The position numbers and the translations under genes are program-made. Positions 16,815 through 25,203 of a stretch of 42,691 nt of DNA are shown here, piece by piece. Positions within the stretch are counted from its first letter, which is position 1. The number at the start of each line of letters is the position of its first letter. The notes beneath the pieces were generated by a model. The model searched no databases and was not told the DNA's origin. It saw only the letters and a program-made list of their open reading frames with translations. The stretch comes from Gammaproteobacteria bacterium (lineage in GTDB: Bacteria > Pseudomonadota > Gammaproteobacteria > Pseudomonadales > Cellvibrionaceae), in the NCBI GenBank assembly GCA_005801205.1, contig SYDJ01000179.1, positions 1 through 42,691 of the forward strand. Direction: 5' to 3'.

Positions 16815-16904
16815 GGCAGACTCCTCGTTTACACATAGGTCTACACATCCTAGCATACAAATTATGGGGTCGATCAAGCATGGCGCGTTATTGTTATGCT
16901 AAAA

Positions 16905-17019
16905 CCCCCACCCAGCCTCCCCCTTCAAAAAGGGGAGGAGCTAAATTGAACTTCGCAAAAAACTTATCGCACAGGGAGTCAGCCCCTCCCCGCTTTTCAA
17001 GGGGGAGGTTGGGAGGGGG
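16905..17019. mobile_element. MITE-like element with 21-bp inverted ends
   Basis: The left end (16905-16925, CCCCCACCC then AGCCTCCCCCTT) and right end (16999-17019) are inverted copies matching at 19 of 21 positions. They enclose about 73 bases without a gene. It directly abuts the truncated glyoxalase-family stub, suggesting that insertion or recombination here removed the 5' part of that gene. Confidence 0.6.
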
Positions 17020-17021
17020 CT

Positions 17022-17120
17022 ATCCCTGATTTGCATAAATCTTTCTACGATATGACCGAATTTCGTATAGAAGATCCAGATGGGAATAGGTTGTGGGTTG
17101 GGCAAAGTACTGCAGCTTAA
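17022..17120 (+). pseudogene. 3' remnant of a glyoxalase/bleomycin-resistance (VOC) family gene
   Basis: The frame ending at the TAA at 17118-17120 reads DMTEFRIEDPDGNRLWVGQ, the C-terminal beta-strand signature of VOC-superfamily proteins, in which the Glu of EFRIEDPDGN is a metal ligand. Only about 32 residues remain; upstream the frame runs into the MITE-like repeat and no start or N-terminal half is present. It is therefore a gene stub. Which enzyme it came from cannot be told. Confidence 0.65.
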
Positions 17121-17131
17121 AACTAAATCAA

Positions 17132-17278
17132 CTATTCCTGCTCTTGCTGCTCTGCTAAAGCCATTTTTTCACGGTCAGCTTTTGAAATGTATTTTGGTTT
17201 ATTGATGATGCGCAATTTATCATTGTGCTTTTTCAGTTTTTTATTATAGGCATCGTTCATTTTTTTCTTGCGGTTCAT
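17132..17278 (-). CDS. DUF2986 family small protein, copy B
   Basis: A 48-residue Lys-rich DUF2986 protein from the ATG at 17278, almost identical to copy A at 15938-16084, with the same MNRKKKMNDAYNKKL start and NKPKYISKADREK core. It lies downstream of tRNA-Leu(CAG) and the shared terminator on the same strand, which is likely the original position. Its leader contains a short extra tandem duplication (a TTTCCACATAA unit repeated near 17287-17310) absent from copy A. Function unknown. Confidence 0.75.
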   Translation of the reverse strand: MNRKKKMNDAYNKKLKKHNDKLRIINKPKYISKADREKMALAEQQEQE

Positions 17279-17332
17279 GGTGCTACTTTCCACATAATTC
17301 TTTCCACATAAATAGGATGGCATCGCAGGTAC

Positions 17333-17366
17333 AAAAAAGCCCCGATGCTTTCACATCGGGGCTTTC
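17333..17366. terminator. Bidirectional intrinsic terminator, copy B (ends tRNA-Leu)
   Basis: The same AGCCCCGATG/CATCGGGGCT stem as at 16125-16160, with an A-tract on its left (a T-tract on the minus strand). It lies about 30 bases after the tRNA 3' end and should terminate the tRNA transcript. A small extra hairpin, GCTCCT-AGC-AGGAGC, is at 17372-17386. Confidence 0.85.
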
Positions 17367-17396
17367 TTATTGCTCCTAGCAGGAGCTTTAATTGTT

Positions 17397-17481
17397 TGGT
17401 GCCCAGGGCCGGACTCGAACCGGCACAGCTTGCGCCACCAACACCTGAAGCTGGCGTGTCTACCAATTTCACCACCTGGGC
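17397..17481 (-). tRNA. tRNA-Leu (anticodon CAG)
   Basis: On the minus strand the sequence folds as a class II tRNA of 85 bases including an encoded CCA. The acceptor stem is GCCCAGG/CCTGGGC, the anticodon stem CCAGC/GTTGG around loop TTCAGGT (anticodon CAG), followed by a variable arm and the T-loop GGTTCGAGTCC. It reads CUG leucine codons. Confidence 0.95.
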
Positions 17482-17507
17482 AGCTCGGCCAGAGGCCAAG
17501 GCCGCGA

Positions 17508-17536
17508 ACTATAAATAGCGGCCCAGGGCTTGTCAA
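17508..17536 (-). promoter_or_regulatory. Promoter of tRNA-Leu
   Basis: On the minus strand a perfect -35 TTGACA (17531-17536) and -10 TATAGT (17508-17513) are separated by 17 bases. A GC-rich discriminator follows before the tRNA 5' end at 17481, typical of stringently controlled stable-RNA promoters. Confidence 0.8.
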
Positions 17537-17719
17537 CGCGCAAACTGATTATATTTGTGGGTTTGTCATAGTGTCTGACTTATAATTGACCGACCAAGAC
17601 TTTTAGGTATCGATCAATAAAGACCTTAGTAATTGATCAACAAAAGACTTTTGGCGGCAATCTGGCCGCATTCGCTATTTTAATAGGCCATATTAATAGG
17701 CCACAACAGGACGTCTCCT

Positions 17720-20539
17720 TTGACCAAACGTAAAACCCCGCATAAGGATGCTTTCGCCGCCCGCGAAGCTGAAAAATACGAAAATCCCATCCCCAGCCGC
17801 GAGTACATTTTAGACTTGCTCGATAGCGCCGCTGAGCCTATCACCCACCCGCAAATGTGCGAGATTCTGAATCTTACCGATGAAGATCAGGTTGAAGCGC
17901 TGCGCCGTCGTCTTATTGCCATGGCGCGCGATGGCCAATTGATCAGCAACCGCAAAGATGCTTATTTGCGCTTAGACAAAATCGACGTGATTCGCGGACG
18001 CGTGCAAGGCCATAAAGACGGTTACGGTTTTGTAATTCCCGCTAACGGTGGCGACGATGTTTATCTCCACAACCGCCAAATGCGCCGTGTGTTTGATGGC
18101 GATGAAGTTTTAGTGCGCATGTCGGGCGAGCAGTATCGTGGCAAAGAAGAGGGCGCGATTGTTGAAGTGCTTTCACGCAATACCACGCAATTAGCGGGGC
18201 GCTTTTTTAATGAAGATGGCGTGCAGTTTGTGCGCCCAGAAAATGCGCGCATCACGCAAGATATTATGATTCCATTCGGCGCTTACGGTGGCGCTACTCA
18301 CGGCCAAATTGTGGTCGCAGAAATTACCCAGCAGCCCGATAAAAACCGCTTGCCCATGGGGCGTGTGATTCAAGTGCTCGGCGATCATATGGCGCCGGGG
18401 ATGGAAATTGAATTGGCGATTCAAGCACACGGTATTCCCTGTGTGTGGCCGCAAGACGTTGTTGTTGAAGCAGCTGTTTTGCCGTCAGAAGTTGCTGAAG
18501 CAGATAAGTTGCATCGCATTGATGTTCGTCATCTTCCATTCGTTACCATCGACGGTGAAGACGCGCGTGATTTTGATGATGCGGTCTTGTGTGAACGTCG
18601 TCGCGGCGGTTGGCGTTTGTATGTGGCAATTGCGGATGTATCCCACTATGTGAAAGTGAATAACGCTCTCGATATGGAAGCGCGCAGTCGCGGCAACTCG
18701 GTGTACTTCCCTGACTACGTTGTGCCTATGTTGCCCGAAGCTTTATCGAACGGTTTGTGTTCGTTGAACCCGCATGTGGATCGTTTGTGTATGGTGTGTG
18801 AAATGACCATCACCGATGCAGGCAAAATTTCTGGTTACGAATTTTATGAAGGTGTGATGCATTCGCACGCGCGATTGACCTATACCAAAGTAGGAAAAAT
18901 TCTCACTGAGTCTGACGAAGAATCGCAAAAATTGCGTGAAGAATATAAGCACGTTATTCCGCAATTAGAATTGCTGCACAAGTTATACAAGTGTTTGCGT
19001 ATTGCGCGCGATGAGCGCGGCGCAATTGATTTTGAAACCGTGGAAACGCGCATTCAATTTAATGAAGATCGTAAAATTGAACGCATAGTGCCAATCAAAC
19101 GCAACGATGCGCACAAACTAATCGAAGAGTGTATGTTGTGTGCCAACGTGTGCTCGGCGAAATTTTTAGAGAAGCATAACCTCGTTGGTTTGTATCGTGT
19201 ACACGAAGGCCCAACCGAACAAAAGCTGACAAACTTGCGTGAGTTTTTATCGGAGTTAGGTTTAGGCTTGGCGGGTGGTGCTGAGCCAACGTCGGGTGAC
19301 TACCAACAGCTTATGCAACAAATTCAAGGCCGCAGTGATAGCAACATGATTCAAACGGTTATGTTGCGCAGTTTGCGTCAAGCAATGTATCAAGTGGAAA
19401 ATCGAGGTCACTTTGGTTTGGGGTACGATGCCTACACGCATTTCACCTCGCCAATTCGTCGCTATCCAGACTTATTAGTGCATCGTGCCATTCGTTCGGT
19501 GGTGCGCAGTGAAGTGCCTACTACCCATGTGCGCCGCGCTGCAGGCGCAATGCCGATTCCAACTCGCCAAATTTACCCTTATAACGCGAATGATATGGTG
19601 GTGTTTGGCGAACAGTGCTCACTTACCGAGCGCCGTGCCGATGAGGCTACACGCGATGTCGTAAGTTGGTTGAAATGCGAATATTTGCGCGATCAAGTCG
19701 GCGCTGTATTTGCGGGCCACGTAAGTGCAGTAACGGGTTTTGGTTTATTCGTTGAATTAAAAGATTTGTATGTAGATGGTCTGGTGCACATTACCGCCTT
19801 GCCGCACGATTACTATCGTTTTGAAGCTGCGCAACATCGTTTAGTAGGTGAGCGCACGCGCCGGGTATTTGGCTTGGGTGATGAATTGACCGTGCGTGTT
19901 GTGCGTGTGGATTTAGAAAATCGTAAAATTGATTTTGAATTAGAATCTGACAATGCCATTCGCCGTCCAAAAAAATCTATTGTGCCGATTGTCGTTAAAA
20001 AAGCAGAAAAGAAAAAAGCGCGTGCGGCTGAGTCTGAAAATACGGTGAGTAAAAAAACAGCTGCCAAGCCTAATGTTGCGGGTAAAGCTGCACCTGCTAA
20101 AACCACGGTAAAAAAATCTGCCGGCAAAGCACCAACGGCTAAGTCGCCTTCTGGCAAATCGCTTGTGACTAAATCAACGGTGTCTAAATCAGCGGGTGCT
20201 AAAAAAACTGCTGCAAAATCACCTGCAGCAATTAAAGCAGAAAAAATTGCAGCGGCAAAAAAAGTCGCAGAGTCTCTGGTTGCGCCTAGTAAGAAGGCAC
20301 CCACTAAAGCTGCGCCAGAAAAACCCGTAGTAGAGAAAAAACCTGCTGCACCTAAAGCGGCTTCAGCAAAAGCTAAACAATCTGGCGAGGCTAATCATGG
20401 CGATCAAGCTCAAAAAGCTCCGCGCGCGAAGGCGTCAACAGCAGTTCAGCAACCTGCGCCACCAGCGGATTCGTCATTCCTTGGTAAGGCGAAAGCTGCT
20501 GTTAAAAAAGCGCTGGGTAAATCTAAAGGCAAGGATTAA
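17720..20539 (+). CDS. rnr: Ribonuclease R
   Basis: A 939-residue 3'-5' exoribonuclease that degrades structured RNA and takes part in RNA quality control. The TTG start at 17720 gives the conserved opening (KYENPIPSREYIL at 20-32). Domains: winged HTH (about 25-85), cold-shock OB domains (from about 90, RGRVQGHKDGYGFVIP), RNB catalytic domain (about 265-600) with the acidic cluster D278-GEDARDF-D286-D287 and TSPIRRYPDLLVHRA, and S1 domain (about 657-740). A low-complexity tail of about 190 residues (750-939) follows, extremely rich in Lys, Ala, Pro and Ser. E. coli RNase R has a basic tail as well, but this one is much longer. rlmB follows 67 bases later, as in the common rnr-rlmB order. Confidence 0.95.
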   Translation: MTKRKTPHKDAFAAREAEKYENPIPSREYILDLLDSAAEPITHPQMCEILNLTDEDQVEALRRRLIAMARDGQLISNRKDAYLRLDKIDVIRGRVQGHKDGYGFVIPANGGDDVYLHNRQMRRVFDGDEVLVRMSGEQYRGKEEGAIVEVLSRNTTQLAGRFFNEDGVQFVRPENARITQDIMIPFGAYGGATHGQIVVAEITQQPDKNRLPMGRVIQVLGDHMAPGMEIELAIQAHGIPCVWPQDVVVEAAVLPSEVAEADKLHRIDVRHLPFVTIDGEDARDFDDAVLCERRRGGWRLYVAIADVSHYVKVNNALDMEARSRGNSVYFPDYVVPMLPEALSNGLCSLNPHVDRLCMVCEMTITDAGKISGYEFYEGVMHSHARLTYTKVGKILTESDEESQKLREEYKHVIPQLELLHKLYKCLRIARDERGAIDFETVETRIQFNEDRKIERIVPIKRNDAHKLIEECMLCANVCSAKFLEKHNLVGLYRVHEGPTEQKLTNLREFLSELGLGLAGGAEPTSGDYQQLMQQIQGRSDSNMIQTVMLRSLRQAMYQVENRGHFGLGYDAYTHFTSPIRRYPDLLVHRAIRSVVRSEVPTTHVRRAAGAMPIPTRQIYPYNANDMVVFGEQCSLTERRADEATRDVVSWLKCEYLRDQVGAVFAGHVSAVTGFGLFVELKDLYVDGLVHITALPHDYYRFEAAQHRLVGERTRRVFGLGDELTVRVVRVDLENRKIDFELESDNAIRRPKKSIVPIVVKKAEKKKARAAESENTVSKKTAAKPNVAGKAAPAKTTVKKSAGKAPTAKSPSGKSLVTKSTVSKSAGAKKTAAKSPAAIKAEKIAAAKKVAESLVAPSKKAPTKAAPEKPVVEKKPAAPKAASAKAKQSGEANHGDQAQKAPRAKASTAVQQPAPPADSSFLGKAKAAVKKALGKSKGKD

Positions 20540-20606
20540 TGCTTGGCTGTGCCCCAGCGACGAAATAAAAACGCAGGATGATTTGTTTTAAGAAGCGGTA
20601 ACCAAA

Positions 20607-21347
20607 TTGAAAAACGAAAATATTTTTGGCTTGCACTCAGTGCAAGCTTTATTAAAAAGTGCACCCCAGCGTGTGCTGGAAGTGTTTATGGTGCAGGGTC
20701 GCAATGATCAGCGTCTCACTAAAATTTTAAACCTTTCGCAAAGCAATCAGATTAGCTGCAAAATTGTTGATCGCAAAAAGCTCGATGAAATGGTGGGCGA
20801 TGAAAATCATCAAGGTGTTGTCGCCGTTTGTACGCCGGGTGAAATTCACGATGAAAAATTCTTATTCGATTTGCTTGAGAGTTTAAGTGAACCCGCCTTC
20901 GTATTAATTTTGGATGGCGTGACCGACCCCCACAACCTTGGTGCGTGTATGCGCACTGCTGAAGCGGCGGGTGTGCATGTGGTAATTGTGCCTAAGGATA
21001 AATCCGTCGGCTTAACACCGGTTGCGCGCAAAGTTGCTTGCGGCGCTGCAGAGGTGTTGCCGCTAGTGCCGGTAACCAATCTCGCGCGTACCTTGAAAAA
21101 GCTGCAAGAAAAAGGCGTTTGGTTATTTGGTGCGGCGGGCGAGGCGGATGCTTCAGTTTACCAAGCGAATTTAACCGGTAATATCGGTATTCTTATGGGC
21201 GCAGAGGGCGATGGCTTGCGCCGTTTAACCCAAGAAACGTGCGATCATTTAATGAATATCCCTATGGCAGGAACTGTTAGCAGTTTGAATGTATCTGTTG
21301 CAACGGGTGTGGTCTTATTTGAAGCGGTGCGTCAACGTAGTCGCTAA
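20607..21347 (+). CDS. rlmB: 23S rRNA (guanosine-2251-2'-O)-methyltransferase
   Basis: A 246-residue SPOUT methyltransferase. The N-terminal substrate-binding domain starts ENIFGLHSVQALL and runs to about residue 78. The C-terminal trefoil-knot domain holds motif 1 (LDGVTDPHNLGACMRTAEA, about 102-120), motif 2 (GILMGAEGDGLRRL) and motif 3 (IPMAGTVSSLNVSVATGVVLFE), with the catalytic Asn/Glu/Ser set of RlmB. It methylates G2251 of 23S rRNA in the peptidyl-transferase P loop using S-adenosylmethionine. The start is TTG, giving the family's usual N-terminus. It lies just after rnr and is probably co-transcribed; a strong terminator follows. Confidence 0.95.
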   Translation: MKNENIFGLHSVQALLKSAPQRVLEVFMVQGRNDQRLTKILNLSQSNQISCKIVDRKKLDEMVGDENHQGVVAVCTPGEIHDEKFLFDLLESLSEPAFVLILDGVTDPHNLGACMRTAEAAGVHVVIVPKDKSVGLTPVARKVACGAAEVLPLVPVTNLARTLKKLQEKGVWLFGAAGEADASVYQANLTGNIGILMGAEGDGLRRLTQETCDHLMNIPMAGTVSSLNVSVATGVVLFEAVRQRSR

Positions 21348-21370
21348 TTTCAAAATTATTCATCGCATAT

Positions 21371-21412
21371 AAAATGCCGGAGTTGCACACTAATGTGGCT
21401 CCGGCATTTTTT
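21371..21412. terminator. Intrinsic terminator after rlmB
   Basis: Stem ATGCCGGAG/CTCCGGCAT with a partly paired 16-base loop, followed by six T on the plus strand and flanked by A's on the left. It likely also serves the convergent DUF2141 gene, whose stop lies at its edge. Confidence 0.85.
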
Positions 21413-21840
21413 CATTTCAGAAGATGAATCTGAATTTGCAAATTTTTATCCAGGGTAAATTTGGCATCCTTGTAACTTGACGGTGCTAACTCTTTACTTT
21501 TGCTGCTAGAACCAAAAGGTTCGCTTGGTGGCCCCATAGTGGTGAAGTCTATTTTTCCATTATCATTCACATCCTGATAGGCTTTTACTGCATATTCGCC
21601 CGCAGGCAAATCGCCCAAGTTAAGGGTTATGGTGGTTTTATCAACACTGACTTTTTGGCGTTTTACGGCATTTTCATTGCTGTCAAAGCTTGCTTCTTTG
21701 TTGTAGAGCGAAACGTAAAGGCTGCCTTGAACTTCCTTAATGTTGTCCACCACAACGACAAGTTCTGCGGCTAATAGGCTTGGGGTGATGAATGCAGTTA
21801 AAAATGAAGCAGTCGCGATAATGTGTTTAACCTTTTTCAT
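21412..21840 (-). CDS. Secreted DUF2141 family protein
   Basis: A 142-residue protein with a clear signal peptide (about 1-24, cleaved near LLAAE). The mature part matches DUF2141 (PF09912), a small beta-sandwich family: GSLYVSLYNKEASF, LNLGDLPAGEYAVKAYQDVNDNGKID, then GPPSEPFGSSS. The Asp-rich D-x-N-x-D-G segment could bind calcium. The family is often encoded beside membrane or biofilm-related genes and has no assigned function. It is the last of a three-gene minus-strand group with the two membrane proteins upstream (74-base gap). Confidence 0.8.
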   Translation of the reverse strand: MKKVKHIIATASFLTAFITPSLLAAELVVVVDNIKEVQGSLYVSLYNKEASFDSNENAVKRQKVSVDKTTITLNLGDLPAGEYAVKAYQDVNDNGKIDFTTMGPPSEPFGSSSKSKELAPSSYKDAKFTLDKNLQIQIHLLK

Positions 21841-21914
21841 GATGATTCCTTTTTGAGAGTAAGTCGGTTGAAGATAAAGTAAGTGTGTTTATAAAAATTA
21901 TTAGGCAATCTTGT

Positions 21915-22508
21915 TTATGCGTGTTGGCTGATCAGAGGTGATTTTTTGTTGCGTGTCATTACACTAATCAAGCCTGCGATTAAGCCAATAGGTGCTGTAA
22001 TATAGGCAAAGACAAAAAACGCAAATTTAATCGCGGCAAAGCTGGAATAAATATAGGCTAGGCCGCTGAAAAAATCTCTTGGGTTGGCGAGCATTACATA
22101 AGACACCAGATTTTCCAGTTGATCGCAAATGGGTGCAATGGCTGATACTAAAGCACATACCACCATAATTTTTCTGCCTTTGCTATTTACGGCAAATAAG
22201 CGCGAAATAAGTACCAAGGCAAAGCAGTGCAGTAAGAGTGTAGATAAAATAAACAGTGAATCTATATGTTGTGTTTGCAGGTATTTATCGAGTATACCTT
22301 GATCGAGTAAAACCCCGTACCACGTTTTTAGTTGTTCAGGATTGAACGACAGTTGCGCTACAAAATAGGGAACAGGAAACTTGGACGCTATGTAACTCGC
22401 CGTTAAAATGTTAGACGCCCATAGATTAAATATAAATGCGGCTGGCGTGAGCAACATGAGCGTTAAGGCTGTAGGTGCGGTTAAAAAATAACGATAAAGA
22501 AATTTCAT
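21915..22508 (-). CDS. Multi-pass membrane protein of unknown function
   Basis: A 197-residue protein that I do not recognise. Hydrophobic segments at about 13-37, 82-103, 113-132 and 155-183 suggest four membrane helices, with a short basic tail (MTRNKKS). Between helices 1 and 2 lies a roughly 40-residue loop (FPVPYFVAQLSFNPEQLKTW). It sits between a tiny membrane protein gene and the DUF2141 gene on the same strand, so it is likely in an operon with them, divergent from a LysR regulator that may control the group. Confidence 0.6.
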   Translation of the reverse strand: MKFLYRYFLTAPTALTLMLLTPAAFIFNLWASNILTASYIASKFPVPYFVAQLSFNPEQLKTWYGVLLDQGILDKYLQTQHIDSLFILSTLLLHCFALVLISRLFAVNSKGRKIMVVCALVSAIAPICDQLENLVSYVMLANPRDFFSGLAYIYSSFAAIKFAFFVFAYITAPIGLIAGLISVMTRNKKSPLISQHA

Positions 22509-22562
22509 GATTTGATCCTTTTATGAATAGAAAACATATTGGTTGTGAGATGTATTTTTTAC

Positions 22563-22703
22563 TTAGTTAAGCTTTTCTAGTTGTTGCTTGGTTAATCTGA
22601 AATCGACGAGTTTGATTGCACATTGCACAAATACCACTAAATGTAATAAAACCAGTGATAGCGCAAAAGGTGAGGTAACTAGCTCGCTATAAATACTGTT
22701 CAT
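22563..22703 (-). CDS. Small membrane protein (46 residues)
   Basis: A 46-residue single-helix protein (helix about 12-33, FALSLVLLHLVVFVQCAIKLV). I chose the ATG at 22703 because AGGAAAA lies just upstream; a longer frame to 22832 would overlap the divergent regulator and add a non-membrane extension. It opens a likely three-gene operon with the 197-residue membrane protein and the DUF2141 gene. Function unknown. Confidence 0.5.
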   Translation of the reverse strand: MNSIYSELVTSPFALSLVLLHLVVFVQCAIKLVDFRLTKQQLEKLN

Positions 22704-22819
22704 GGTTTTTTCCTGTTGTGGGTGACGTCTTGTTAAAAAGAATTTCGTTTTGATGGGTTCATTTTGGGCGCGTTTGCCGCCCGTAACAATATCGATAGCG
22801 GCATAGGAGCTATGCATAA

Positions 22820-23728
22820 TTGGATAACTCAAATCGGTTAAATTTTGACTGGAGCTTGATTCAAGCTTTTTTAGCGGTAGTTGAGCATGGCGCTGTGGCG
22901 CGTGCGGCAGAGGCTATAGGGGCAACGCAGCCTACACTAAGCCGCCAAATTGCTGCACTTGAAGCGGAAATAGGCGCGGCCTTATTTACCCGTGGCGCGC
23001 GGGGGAGTGTGCTCACGGCAGCGGGTGAAGCCTTGGTTTACCCTGCCAAGCAAATGCAGCAGGCGGCGCAATCCTTGCAGTTGGCTGCATCGGGGCAGAG
23101 CCAATCGCTTAAGGGTACAGTGCGGATTACCGCCAGTGAAACTACCAGCACATTTTTATTACCGCCGATTTTGGCAGGCTTACGCCATAAATATCCCGAT
23201 ATTCAGCTCGAAATTGTGGCCAATAACGCCTTGGATAATTTGCTGGAGCGCGAAGCTGATATCGCCATCCGCATGACTAAACCAGTCCAAGATACTCTGG
23301 TGGCGCGCCATTTAGGTGGCCTGAAAATGGGCGGTTACGCGAGCAAAGCCTATTTAGAGCAAAAAAATATTCCTTTCTCGCCTGCCGCTATGGGTGAGTT
23401 TGATTGGATTGGATACGACAAGAATCCGGCTATAGTTAACAGCACGCGCGCACTGGGCATTGAGTTAACCCGTGAATCCTTTGCGATTCGCTGTGATAAT
23501 CAGTTGGTATGCTGGCATGCCATGCTGGATGGTATGGGCATAGGGTTTGGCTTTGCATTATTGGCTGAGCGCTACCCACAGCTGGTGCGGGTATTACCGG
23601 AACATTGGATTCCCGACACGCAGATTTGGCTAACAGCACCGCTGGAGCTGCGCTCTAATCCACGGATTCGCGCTGTCTATGATCATTTGGCTGAGCATTT
23701 GATTACCCTTATTAAAAGTCAAAAGTGA
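22820..23728 (+). CDS. LysR-family transcriptional regulator
   Basis: A 302-residue LysR-type regulator. The winged HTH is in residues about 9-68 (FLAVVEHGAVARAAEAIG, then TQPTLSRQIAALEAEIGAALFTR), followed by a substrate-binding domain (about 92-295) with VRITASETTSTFLLPPIL and EREADIAIRMTKP. The start is TTG at 22820 with GGAG about 10 bases upstream; no ATG in frame gives the family N-terminus. It is divergent from the small-membrane-protein/DUF2141 group, the classic LysR arrangement, so those genes are the likely target. The co-inducer is unknown. Confidence 0.9.
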   Translation: MDNSNRLNFDWSLIQAFLAVVEHGAVARAAEAIGATQPTLSRQIAALEAEIGAALFTRGARGSVLTAAGEALVYPAKQMQQAAQSLQLAASGQSQSLKGTVRITASETTSTFLLPPILAGLRHKYPDIQLEIVANNALDNLLEREADIAIRMTKPVQDTLVARHLGGLKMGGYASKAYLEQKNIPFSPAAMGEFDWIGYDKNPAIVNSTRALGIELTRESFAIRCDNQLVCWHAMLDGMGIGFGFALLAERYPQLVRVLPEHWIPDTQIWLTAPLELRSNPRIRAVYDHLAEHLITLIKSQK

Positions 23729-23920
23729 TAGGTCTTTACAGGAGGCTAAGGGCTACGCTAACCATTTTGTGTTGAAATGAGAAAATAGCTGACGAACGGG
23801 TAGGAGGAGAGGGAGTTTGGTTTAGGTTGTGGCTATCTGGGTTTTACTGGCTAGTGTATGAGCGCGGGCATAAATAGCCTGCAACTCTGTGTGAAAACAT
23901 ATGTGTGCGAGAACATAATA

Positions 23921-25066
23921 ATGAAAACAAATTTTCTGAATATCCATGATGTTGTTCTGCTCTTAACTTCGCTGGAATGTATTTTTCTGGCGGCCTTATT
24001 AAAATTATTGCCTTCAAAACGCATTCAGCCGCGCAGTATTCTGGCGAGTTTTTTTATCTTGGTCGCCTTGGTGTTAACCGCAACCGTGGTGGTTTGGAAT
24101 GGTGATCTTAAAGATGCAACTATTAATCACACCCCCTATGTAGTTGCCATTCTAGCGGGCTGTTTGTTGTTGCAAGGCCCAGTGTTGTTTTTCTATTTGC
24201 GCTCACTCTCTAAAAAAATTCATGTGCTGCGTTGGCGTAACCTTATTCATTTAGTGCCTGCAATTTTAGCCATAGCGATTGTATTGGGTTTTAATCTCAA
24301 CAGTATTGATTGGCAGCCATCCACACCGGTAGATGGCGCAGAGAAATTTGCGCGCTCTTTAGTCTGGGCCATGGTTAAATTGTTGCCATTTGTTTATATC
24401 ATCGCCAGTGTGTGGGCGGAATACAGATTGCGTGAAGATTTAAAGCAAGTGTATTCCAGCATCTCTATTACCGAATTGAAATTAGCGGAGGTGGTGTTGT
24501 TTGGTTTTGGTGTGCATTGGTTGTGGTCAGTATTAGCCTATGCGTTGGAGGGTTATGTAGCCCCGAGTATTAGTGACCAGCTAGGTATTTTCGATAACTA
24601 TTTAACGGTGGCGCTGGTAAATGGTTTGTTTGTGTTTGGTTTGATTAATACGCGTCAGTTGATAAACCCGGTGGTGATTGCCCCGCCCAAACCCGTACCT
24701 GAAGCCAAGCTTGCAACGAAAGTAAGCGCCATTGAAAAGGGTATTCAGGAGCAAAAATTATTTTTAGAAAGCAATATCAACTTGGAGCGCTTTGCCGAAC
24801 AAATTGGTTTGCGCCCGCGCGATGTATCGGCTGTATTGAAACTGCATTATCAGTCTAATTTTTTCGAATTTATTAATGGCTATCGTGTTGAAGAAGCCAA
24901 ACGTTTATTGGCCTTGCCGGAATATAAAGACGAAACCATTTTGGAAGTGATTTTCAAATCCGGTTTTAACAGCCCCTCTGCATTCCACCGCTTTTTTAAA
25001 CGTATGGTCGGCGTAACGCCAACGGAGTATCGCAAGCAAGCGATTGAAGCGGCGAGGAAAGTTTAA
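23921..25066 (+). CDS. Membrane-bound AraC-type transcriptional regulator, paralog 1
   Basis: A 381-residue protein starting at the ATG at 23921; the frame extends further up, but the paralog at 27055 aligns from MKxxFLNxHxV. The N-terminal 240 residues hold about seven hydrophobic helices (for example DVVLLLTSLECIFLAALL and VVAILAGCLLLQGPVLFFYL). The C-terminal 100 residues are an AraC HTH domain: INLERFAEQIGLRPRDVSAVLKLHY, then FFEFINGYRVEEAKRLL and FKSGFNSPSAFHRFFKRMVGVTPTEYRK. A membrane sensor fused to an AraC domain would act directly on DNA from the membrane. A decayed CBM protein follows on the other strand. Confidence 0.8.
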   Translation: MKTNFLNIHDVVLLLTSLECIFLAALLKLLPSKRIQPRSILASFFILVALVLTATVVVWNGDLKDATINHTPYVVAILAGCLLLQGPVLFFYLRSLSKKIHVLRWRNLIHLVPAILAIAIVLGFNLNSIDWQPSTPVDGAEKFARSLVWAMVKLLPFVYIIASVWAEYRLREDLKQVYSSISITELKLAEVVLFGFGVHWLWSVLAYALEGYVAPSISDQLGIFDNYLTVALVNGLFVFGLINTRQLINPVVIAPPKPVPEAKLATKVSAIEKGIQEQKLFLESNINLERFAEQIGLRPRDVSAVLKLHYQSNFFEFINGYRVEEAKRLLALPEYKDETILEVIFKSGFNSPSAFHRFFKRMVGVTPTEYRKQAIEAARKV

Positions 25067-25109
25067 GTGGGGGCGTCTTCACCAATTCTTAACCGTTAAC
25101 AACAAAAAT

Positions 25110-25133
25110 GCCGATCCACTCGCGTGGATCGGC
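25110..25133. terminator. Terminator between paralog 1 and the CBM pseudogene
   Basis: Perfect stem GCCGATCCAC/GTGGATCGGC with a TCGC loop. On the minus strand it is followed by ATTTTTG, so it ends transcription from the CBM remnant and may also stop transcription from the regulator gene. Confidence 0.75.
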
Positions 25134-25203
25134 TAAAGGCGTTAACAGCAAAAACGTGCTACAGGGTTTTTAATTTCTCGCTTATTTAATTTCCCCTTTT
25201 TAC

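Noticed and set aside
17275-17536. Protein-coding frames over the tRNA-Leu region
   Set aside because: They are translations of the tRNA and its terminator in both strands.
19813-20304. 163-codon minus-strand frame opposite the RNase R tail
   Set aside because: It arises from the repetitive Lys/Ala codons of the tail read backwards.
22704-22832. Extended start of the 46-residue membrane protein
   Set aside because: It overlaps the start of the divergent LysR gene, and the ATG at 22703 has a better ribosome site.
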